A stretch of 64,000 nucleotides of DNA from Stropharia rugosoannulata (taxonomy: Eukaryota > Basidiomycota > Agaricomycetes > Agaricales > Strophariaceae), in the NCBI GenBank assembly GCA_028532985.1, contig JANCIK010000009.1, forward strand, positions 2,666,001 to 2,730,000, read 5' to 3'. Positions 1-9,400 of this stretch are shown here, in pieces. Within the stretch, counting starts at the first letter, position 1. Each line of letters begins with the position of its first letter. Under the pieces are notes generated by a model. That model did no database searches. It saw only the letters and a program-made list of their open reading frames with translations, and was not told the origin of the DNA. The translations under genes were made by a program, and so were the position numbers.

Positions 1-967
1 TTGCTGAGCTTGAGCATGAGAGTGTCGGTGTCAGGTGAGGTGATGCGCATGGGGCACACCTTCGAGGAGATGATTCAGAAGGCTATCTGTGCTATTGACG
101 GTCAGTTCTCTGGGTTTGCAAAGGTGCGCTTTTATTTGCTTATTTCTATGCGCCTACGAGGTCTAGTGCTTTACACTATAGAATCGAGAATCCGACGTAC
201 AAGTGCATCAAATGGTTCTTGAACAAGCAGTACAACCTTTCTTATTGGAGAAGAGCCTATCGTATGTTCATTTTTATTAGTACTTTTGTATTGGTCTAAT
301 GCATAATGAAGGACTTGCACTATCTCCAATATTTCCATTACCCACTGTCATGGTCAATTACAACCCCGAAACTGTCAGCACGTACTATGACGGAGCAGAG
401 AGGCCCTACTTTGAAAACATCAGTGTCAAGACCATCTTGGACATCTACAATGTGGAGAGCTCACGCAGTGTTATTTCTTCCTATGCAAGGACAAGTGCCC
501 AACAACATTGCCCTGCTGCTCTACCGACAGAACGTCAAGATCTACGGTACCTCCCCTGAGATGATCGACATGGCTGAGAACAGGTACAAGTTCTCTTGCC
601 TGCTCGACAAGATTGACATTGATCAGCCTCTGCAGAAGAAGCTTGCCATCTTCAAAGAGACTTCCCAGTTCTGCGACAAGGTCGGCTATCCTGTGCTTGT
701 CCGTCTGTCCGTTGTATGTCCTTTCTGGCGTTGGTGAATTACCTCACTGAATTACCTCACTCAGGCCACAGAGGTTTCCCGCGACCACCCTGTTGTTATC
801 TACAAGTACATTGAGCAGGCGAAGGAGATCGAGACGGACGCTGTTGCAAAGGACGGGAGTGCAGGGTTGGTAGCAAAATCTATTAAGTCTGTGCTTGTAC
901 TATTGCGCCTGCCAAATCTGACCAGGAATACTAATACTACTACTCTTGGTCTACCACTGTTGAATAT
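1..967 (+). pseudogene. Carbamoyl-phosphate synthase large-subunit relic
   Basis: Fragments of the ATP-grasp large subunit of carbamoyl-phosphate synthase (arginine/pyrimidine synthesis) lie in order on the plus strand. Visible pieces are SGEVMRMGHTFEE near 30-70, then KWFLNKQ near 210-230, [14 protein letters not shown] near 350-390, [17 protein letters not shown] near 520-570, VGYPVLVR near 682-705, and [12 protein letters not shown] and [13 protein letters not shown] near 775-860. They fall in different frames, and the pieces between them are missing or altered. The canonical text after VGYPVLVR is lost and the sequence runs into unrelated DNA after about 870. Some gaps could be introns, but the loss of internal conserved blocks makes a relic more likely. 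The start lies outside the window. I cannot tell the arginine-specific from the pyrimidine-specific enzyme. Confidence 0.75.
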
Positions 968-969
968 GA

Positions 970-2065
970 TTAAATAACAGTACTTGTAGTAGAATAGTGC
1001 GAATGGATATTGGTACTTGAAAAAGAAACAGGCCCTGTATCAATAGTTTCCCCAAGCTGGAATCTGAGCTCTGTTAAGGATATCTGTGTTGAGTAATTAG
1101 GATGCCACTGCATATGGGAGTTGAGTCTAGAAGACCCTCGAGGCTGATCACTAAGGTTATTAGTAGTAATGGCAACATGACGCTGCCTGACTTGACGACA
1201 AAACCGGTATGTCGCTGTTGCCAGAACAAGTATGTTTGAAATAAAGACCACCACTCCAACCTAGTATTGTTTATACAATGTCAGGATACATGTAGACCAT
1301 GAGAGAAGTACGCTGGCAGGACACTGCTTACCTGAATAATTCCAGAGAAGTTTATAGTCCATAATGTTGCATGCTTCACGACAAAGACATTATGGACAAT
1401 ACTGGCTGCCATTGTAAATACGTGGCAAGAAAATGCCACAAACAGAAGGTAGAAGTGCCCTTTCCATAAGCAGTATCGGATTTGAAAAACCATATATAGA
1501 GGAGCAAGTAGAAGCCACATGTCAGCGGTGAAATCAACTGTATCAGATGTCAGTTATCTCCTGACACATTCTAGTTTCCAATACACGTACAGACAAGGAT
1601 GTGTACTCCAGTAAACCATGGCATATTAGCTTGACCATAATAGGCATTTTCAACAAGAATTGAGATGAAGAAGATTACAAAAATTCTGGAGGCCAGAGAC
1701 GAGAGGTTGTACAGGCTCCCTGGACTCAAAAGACGTGTAAGCGTGAGCGACATTGCCAAACGTGTAAACCTTTAGAAGATGAACATAAGTATACATGCCA
1801 ATTCCCAAATACACTTATAATATATAGACGCACCATAGTGTGGACGTGGAGGTCACAAGTACAAGCCACTGTAAAACGGAAATGGCAGCGGAAGAAGACG
1901 CTTGGCTTGTGGTATTCAGAACAGAGCCAATGAGAAGTATAGTAATGCTGATAGATGCCAGTAGTGATAGAAGATCATCATGGCCTAGTTTGCAAATGTG
2001 GGTACGGTGGCTCAGACGAACAATACATGCAAAAAGAGCAAGGCTTAGTAGAGCCCAGCCTCCGA
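970..2065 (-). CDS. Fungal seven-transmembrane (rhodopsin-domain-like) membrane protein
   Basis: Four exons can be joined on the minus strand with standard GT-AG introns: 2065-1834, 1769-1591, 1537-1332 and 1260-970. Splicing keeps one frame open to the stop at 970. The product shows successive hydrophobic segments: [17 protein letters not shown], then [64 protein letters not shown], the stretch around [11 protein letters not shown], and [21 protein letters not shown] polar Ser/Thr-rich cytoplasmic-type tail follows. The order and the LxHDD-like loop after the first helix resemble the 7TM rhodopsin-domain-like proteins common in basidiomycetes, whose ligands are mostly unknown. The first coding exon (upstream of 2065, behind an acceptor at 2066-2068) was not identified, so the N-terminus is incomplete. 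No damage was seen in the four exons. Confidence 0.7.
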
Positions 2066-2350
2066 CTAATACAATCCATATTCAGTATTAGTGTAGTAAA
2101 GCTTGATATTACATACTGGTAGATTTTCTATGTGCAGCTTCAATGTAAATCATGAATCAAGATATAGGTAACAGGTTACAGAGAAGGAAGGTATTGGCTG
2201 TAGAGGAGTGGAGAGGAGCGAAGACGGCAGGTATTCAATTGTACATGTAAATTTGGGACTTGAATTTCCATATTAAGTTGGATCTTTCTTAAACTCATAC
2301 GACATTGAACTTCAGACCATAGCCACTGCTATCATACTTGATTCCTCTCC

Positions 2351-2777
2351 ATGAACATGGCAACTCCTTCCAGTACACCTGTAACTGCCAATTTTTCTGG
2401 TAGTCCAGCTACCAGTACTTCGACAAGTCTTATTTCAGTTGTTCTTGGCACGACAGAAGCAGAAGTGCATCACCCCCTCGTTCGGTACAATGGCGTTAGT
2501 TTGGATGAAAGAATATATGTATGTCAGAGTAAATTCACTAGAACTCTTGATTTACTCAATTGCTCTCTAGAATCTTCTTATCACCCAAGAGGAACTTATC
2601 AGAAGTCTGCGCGACGAAATAATTACCATTAAAATGGAGGTGGCGAGATTGGAAACTGAATTGGCATCTCGGCGAGGAAACAGTCCACAGCATCAGCGTC
2701 ATTCTGGCATTGACAGAGAAGCCACAGTTATAATACCCCAACGCCCACTTCGTCGTGAGGGTGCCATCTTCTTTTGA
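2351..2777 (+). CDS. Small two-exon coiled-coil protein (unknown function)
   Basis: Exon 1 (2351-2518) and exon 2 (2571-2777) join in phase 0 across a 52-nt intron (GTATGT...CTCTAG) to give about 124 residues. The N-terminal half is rich in Ser, Thr and Pro. The C-terminal half holds a heptad-like stretch (SLRDEIITIKMEVARLETEL) that should form a short coiled coil, then a basic tail ending in REGAIFF. The continuous frame after splicing, and the clean donor and acceptor, argue that this is a real gene rather than chance. I do not recognise a family. It is divergent to the membrane protein at 970-2065, about 290 bp away, so the two could share a promoter region. Confidence 0.55.
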
Positions 2778-2851
2778 TCCTATAAATATTATGTAGTATC
2801 TATACTTTGCTTTTATAATAATATTTCAAAATTGCTTTGCTATGCTTACGA

Positions 2852-2984
2852 AGGGCTATGAAGAACGTGATATATGCATGATATTGTTTATAATTCAATG
2901 TGAGAAAAATCATCCCATTTGGATGATTTTTCTCACATTGAATTATAAACAATATCATGCATATATCACGTTCTTCATAGCCCT
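2852..2984. repeat. Perfect palindrome (64-bp arms, 5-nt loop)
   Basis: Positions 2852-2915 and 2921-2984 are exact reverse complements separated by CATTT. The arms begin AGGGCTATGAAGAACG and end CGTTCTTCATAGCCCT. No convincing target-site duplication flanks it. It could be a foldback MITE, a very recent inverted duplication, or a read or assembly hairpin artefact. Confidence 0.85.
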
Positions 2985-3420
2985 CCTAATCACTCCCACT
3001 ATGGTCTTTCTTCTGTATGTCGCACCAAAGAGCAGTGGTTGAAAGGTACGCATTTGCATAATTTGGGTTGAGCTATTCTTATTAATGATATTATATAGGT
3101 CTACTACCTAATATTGAATTCTCATTACATCGTCAACATATTTGCTTTTGATAGAAGCATTGTAATGGTCAGGGGATCTATACGGTCCTGAGAGCATCCT
3201 AAATATAATTGGTATGTGATTTTCCTATTGGCAAATTGCCATAAGTTGCTAATGTATTATTGTTATCTGCAGACAATTTGCGCTTTCTATATCATGTGGG
3301 AATGGAGCTGTCGCAAGGCTGTTGAGGGTTCTCAGATAACCTAATCGTATGCTCTTTGGCTGTTCTGTACCCCCTTCTTTGTTCTACTATCAATTTGAAT
3401 CATCTTTGCCATTACTTCTG
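2985..3420. other. Intergenic, AT-rich
   Basis: No gene or clear terminal repeat was seen. The left terminus of the Plavaka transposon should lie here, but I could not pair inverted repeats with the region after 12002. Confidence 0.4.
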
Positions 3421-6400
3421 ATGCCTCAGTTAAACTTGAATAATGGACTTAACTTTCAGCTTGCTCAAGACGCCATTCCAGAATGCCCTGCTTGTTCAAA
3501 AACCTTCACCACAAGCAAAGGACTCAATTCTCATCTATCGATGGCGCGCTCATGCAAGTGGTACCGTAAAGGGAAGAATGCTGATCTTGTACGCTATACA
3601 GTCCAGGCAACACCAGACTTTACCCCTGCTGCTCAACAATCATCGGCATCTTTCCTTTCCTCAGACAACAATATTGAGGATATGAATATTGAATGGCCAC
3701 CCCCATTTATTGATGACAATGATGGCGATAGTGACATAGACCCAGATCAAGATATAGAAAGAGACGACTTCATCCTCTTACCACAACCTGGGCCTGGTCC
3801 AGCAACCATGGCTGCACGACGGTCAAACAAACACATTGTACTGGACGACGATGATGATTCCCGCTATAGACTGAAGCATCCTACAGCAGGCAGGATTGTT
3901 ACACAGCATGTTGATGCTGACAGTGATGGCGACTGTCCCATGGGTGACGATACAGCTTCCAGCAATCCCTACCATCCCTTCTCATCTGAAACAGACTGGA
4001 GTATAGCTCAATGGGCAGTTAAGAATGCACCTGGACATAAAGCATTTGACCGGTTCTTGGAAATTCCTGGGGTACGTCTTATTTCACCCTCATAGATACT
4101 AGATGGCTAATATACTACAGGTAGTGGAGAAACTAGGTTTATCCTTTCACAATACAAGGGCTTTGCACCAGAAAATTGATGCTATGCCGGAACGCGGAGG
4201 AGAATGGATAACAAAGAACATACGCTTCCATGACCTCCCAGACCAGAAATTCACAGTACGCTTCCGCGACCCCATCAAGGCCATCCAGAGCCTGTGGTCT
4301 AGCCCTTCCAACTCTGAGCATCTTGTTTATGCACCTGAGAAAGTCTATTCCGACAATAGTAAATCATCCCGTATATTTTCTGAGATGTGGACAGGAAAGT
4401 GGTGGCATGCAGTACAGGTACGTCTCAAAGCTATATACACTGTCAGAGCTACTAGATACTTATAATCATATAGAGCAAGCTACCAGAAGGCTCAACTGTA
4501 GCTCCAGTAATTATCGCCACAGACAAAACTCAGCTAACTCAGTTCTCTGGCGGTAAAAGTGCATATCCTGTCTACTTGACAATAGGAAACCTGCCAAAAG
4601 GGATACGTCGGCGTCCATCAAGACATGCTGCTATACTTATAGCATACCTTTCTGTCGACAAGCTCAATAGGTCTGGCATGACCAACCTTGAGCTACGTTC
4701 ACGGGGCCAACGACTCTTCCACACCTCCATGCGCATTGTTCTCGACTCTCTTCGGCAGGCTGGTATTGACGGTGTTGAAATGCAGAGCAGTAATGGTGAC
4801 ATCCGTCGCGTCCACCCTATTCTTGCCTGCTACGTGGCGGACTACCCAGAGCAGTGTTTAGTTACTTGCTCAAAATATGGTACCTGTCCCAAGTGCCGTT
4901 GCTCAGCTGATAATCTCAACAGTCCAGCACCCTCTGAGAAGCGTACAAGAACATGGACTGAAGGTGTTATACGGGACGCCAAAGAAGCATCAGGTGGAGG
5001 TCTGAATGCATTTCACAAGGAATGTATGGCGCATGACGTGGCTGGCGGTACTTTAACACCTTTCTGGGAAGGGTTTCCTCTCACTGACATTCATACGTCT
5101 ATCACTCCTGATGTCCTTGTTGGATTTCCGAGAGGCAAGGACAAATAACGACACGAGGATTGCCGCCGCCACGCGGAGTTCTTTCTGTGTCAAATGTATA
5201 TTTTTAGCACTCTCGTTACCTATGCAATTGCTAGCTTCGATTACTAGCTATTTAACTACACGTTCATACGTACTTAAAAACCTTTTACTCTTCATGTTTC
5301 TTACTACTTGTGAATGCTCTTCTCGAGCTCTTATTCTTCTCATTTTCAGTATATAATGTTGTGTACAAATCTGCTACACCTCAGTCGTTTGCACCCTCTT
5401 CGAGGCAACGAGCTGAGGTGAGCACAAGTTCTTTTACTCATATTTATGTACTCGTATTTACATGACTTTGTAGGCTATTCTTACAGGTAAATACATAGTC
5501 GTTTGCACCCTCTTCGAGGCAACGAGCTGAGGCTATTCTTACAGGTTATGAGCCCTGGTTGTTACCACTGCCTCTGATTGTTTTTTGCGACTCACCGAAA
5601 ATGTCTACAATCACTGCTACTTCTCTCACGGATACTCTTCCTTCTTCGGTTCCGAAACTCGACGCAAGCGGCGTCAACTGGGCTATTTTTGCCGTTCGGT
5701 TCCAGGATGCTGTCGAGGCAAAGGGGTTCTGGGGGCACTTCGACGGGACGTCTTCACGTCCAACTGAGGCGCCTGCTGTTGCACCGCGTGTGGCTACTGC
5801 GACTACCACGGCGCCGGGTGCTGCTGCTGCTGCTGAGCCCGAGGCCAAGCCTGACAACAATACTGCTGCTTTAATCCGTCAGTGGGAGAAAGATGAAAAA
5901 TCGGCCAAATCATTGCTTACCCAAAAGATTCCCGACTCTACGTTGATGCGCGTTCACATGAAGCCAACTGTAAAGGACCGTTGGGATGCGATTGTGGCCG
6001 AATACACGGAGAAAGGTGCTTACGCACAGACTGATCTTCGTACCAAGTTCTTGGAGTCCAAGTGCCACGAGAAGGGCAATGTTCGAGAGTTCCTGGATGC
6101 CTTACGGGTCAAGCGCGAGGAGCTGGTGACTGTTGGCGTGGACATCGATGAGAAGGACTACAGATCCGTGATCATATCCTCCTTACCTTATTATCTCTCC
6201 AACTTCGCATCATCACAGCTTGCCGCGGCCCGGATGTTTGCTCAGACCAAGACCATTGCCCCCGATTCACTCATTTCACTCATTTCCGAGGAGTACGAGC
6301 GCCAGAAGACCCAGCGCAACAGGCGCTATGGTGGCTCGAAGTCAAAGGACAGTGACAAGGACGAGGCACTTGCTGTAGGTCACACGTCGAAGGGCAGCAA

Positions 6401-9400
6401 GGGCAAGGCGAAACTACCCCGTGGTGTATGCTGGAACTGCGGCGAGAAAGGTCACTACAAGGACAAGTGCCCCAAGCCCGCAAAAGACGACAAGGGCAAA
6501 GGGAGTTCCGCCAAGAAGACCACAGAAGCTGCAAATGCTGTAGCAGCTGGCGATTCCGATGCAGACAGCGATTGTGTGCTGGCTGCGGATAGCGATGTCG
6601 AGGATTCTGACTCCGACTCTTGCTCTGTGGATCTTGCTTCTATTTCTGGCTCTGACTCTGATTCTGAGGCTGACGACTCTGATTGCGAGAGCAGCGTGGC
6701 TAACGCTAGCGACTGGTTCTCTGACGATGAGGATGGTGAGGTGGATGATGTTGAGCTCTGCTCCGACGGCAGCTGGGACAGAATTTCTGATCGGGAAGAC
6801 ATGCAGTCAGCCAGTGATTCCGAGGACTCACTCTCCGAGGTTTTGGCTACTCACCCCACTTCGGAAACCCCAGACACTGCCCGCATAAACCTCATGGACT
6901 CTGGTACATCCCGACACATCTCCCCATACCGTGATGACTTCGAAAACTTCCACGAAATCCCTCCGAAAGCCTTGCGCGCTGCGAACAAGGGCAACTTCAG
7001 TGCAACGGGCGTGGGAAGCATCACGATAGACATACCAAATGGGGTCGACATCACCAAACTCCGTCTTGATGAGGTCTTGTATTCTCCGGAGGCAGGCTAC
7101 ACTCTTGTGTCAGTTGGGAAGCTTGATGAGCTTGGGTTTACGCTCACATTCGGAAACGGGAAGTGTACCATCACTGGGCCAGACGGCGAGCACATGGGAC
7201 AGCTTCCGAAATCTTCAAAGGGCCTGTATCGCTTCACGATGGAAGGCGACATTGTAAATGCGGTGGATACTATCACGTTGGATCAGTTTCACCGACGAAT
7301 GGGCCATATCTCACCTGTGGTTGCGCAACGGCTTGTTGCCAACAAGTTTGTGACTGGAGTTCGTCTTGAGGACATCCCAGCTGGCGAGCCTTTCTTCTGC
7401 GAGTCCTGTGTGTACGCGAAGGCTACAAGAAAGCCTGTCTCTCGTGAGCGCGAGGGGGAGCGTGCGGCCGAATTTGGCGGCGAGATACACTCTGATCTCT
7501 GGGGACCAGCACCTATACGCACGAAGGGCGGAAAGCGTTATTACATCACCTACACGGATGACAAAACTCGACTCACCAACATTGACTTCTTGAAGAAGAA
7601 ATCGGAGACCTTCAACTCATACAAGGAGTACGAGGCCTGGGTGGACACACAGCATGGCGTGAAGATCAAGATATTGCACTCTGATCGGGGCGGCGAGTAC
7701 GAGGGGAAGGAGTTCACACTTCATCTCAAGAAACGCGGCACGCATGCGAAGTGCACTGTTCACGACACCCCACAGCACAATGGCGTTGCAGAGCGGCGAA
7801 ACCGAGTCATCATGGAGCGCGTGCGCGCATTGTTGCATGCCAGCGGCCTTCCGAAATCTCTCTGGGCCGAGGCGGCGCGGCACGTAGTGTGGTTACTCAA
7901 TCGCACTTCAACTAAGGCTGTTGACGGCAAGACGCCATACGAAGCTGCTTACGGAAAGAAGCCCGACCTCAGCAAGGTTCGGGAATGGGGTGAGAAGGTC
8001 TGGGTACGGGTTGAGGGCGGTACAAAGCTGGGAGGACGGGTACGGCAGGGCAGGTGGATGGGCATTGATGAGAACTCGAAGGGCGTGAGGGTATACTGGC
8101 CGGAAAAGGGTACTGTCTCCGTGGAACGGAACGTCTACTACGACAAGACGGGAGCACTGTCAGCCCCTCATCTCGAGGGGGAGCCACATCAGCCGCCGAT
8201 AATGCTCGAGATGGATGCTGACAAACATACCTCGAATCCGACAGCACCAGCTGCTTCCAGAGCATCCACGGCACCCCCAGAACACTCGACAAAGCTTGAG
8301 GAGCCCGCCGAGGACCCGAAGCGATCCAAACGCATTCGCAAACCGTCGCAGCGCGTACAGGATGTGCTTGAAGGGCGTGGTACCATGGGACAAGGGGCCG
8401 GGAAGCTAGTCGCAACAGGCATTCAATTACCATCTACGCCAGAGCAGGTCTCGAGTGTGAGCGCTGACTCCAACGCTGCAGACTCCGTGCCCATGACCGA
8501 GCTAGCTGAAGTCTCGATGGCCGTGGATTTTGTGGAGGAATATGCTATGGCAGCCGAGATCAGCGAGGTCGAGGCGCTCGAGCCTACGTCACTTACCGAT
8601 GCACAGGCGCGGCCGGATTGGCCACTGTGGGAGGCGGCTATTCAGGAGGAACTGTCAGCACTACGAACTGCAGGAACATGGGAGCTAGTCAACGCACCCA
8701 AGAACGCCAACATTGTAGGCTCGAAGTGGGTTTTTCGGGCCAAGAAGGATGCGGCAGGGAATGTCGTGAGGTACAAGGCGCGTCTGGTCGCGCAGGGGTT
8801 CTCGCAGGTTCCAGGGGTCGATTATTTCGATACATTTGCGCCCGTGGCGCGTCTATCTTCTATTCGGACTGTCCTTGCAATTGCGGCTGCAGAGGACCAC
8901 GAGATTCATCAAATCGACATTAAAGGGGCTTATTTAAATGGGGTACTCACCTCAGACGAAATCATATACATGCAGCAGCCCCCCGGTTACCCATCCCCTT
9001 CGTCTTCTGGCATGGTTTGCAGGCTGAAGAAAATCTTATATGGCTTGAAGCAATCTGGGAGGAGGTGGTATCAGAGGCTGGTCGAGATCATGGTGAAGGA
9101 GCTAGGATTTACTAGGTGCGAGGTGGACCAGGCTGTGTTCTTCAGGAGACGTGGCGACGGAGACTTCATGGTGGTACTGGTGCATGTTGATGACTGTACC
9201 ATTGTGGGATCAACAAACGATCTCATCACTGATTTCAAACTCAGCATCACGCGGCACGTGGACATCACGGACTTGGGCGAAATTCACTGGATTCTGGGCA
9301 TCGAGGTGCGCCGTGATCGAGAGCGGCACTCCATACATCTCTCACAACGTTCCTACATTAACTCCATACTCACACGATATAATCTTGCGGATTTACGGCC

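Noticed and set aside
5111..5356. ORF starting in the copia LTR, repeated at 10155
   Set aside because: It lies wholly in the LTR, is identical in both LTRs by duplication, and has no protein features.
6455..6802. Minus-strand Ser/Glu-rich ORF inside copia Gag-Pol
   Set aside because: It is the antisense reading of the acidic Asp/Ser linker of Gag-Pol.
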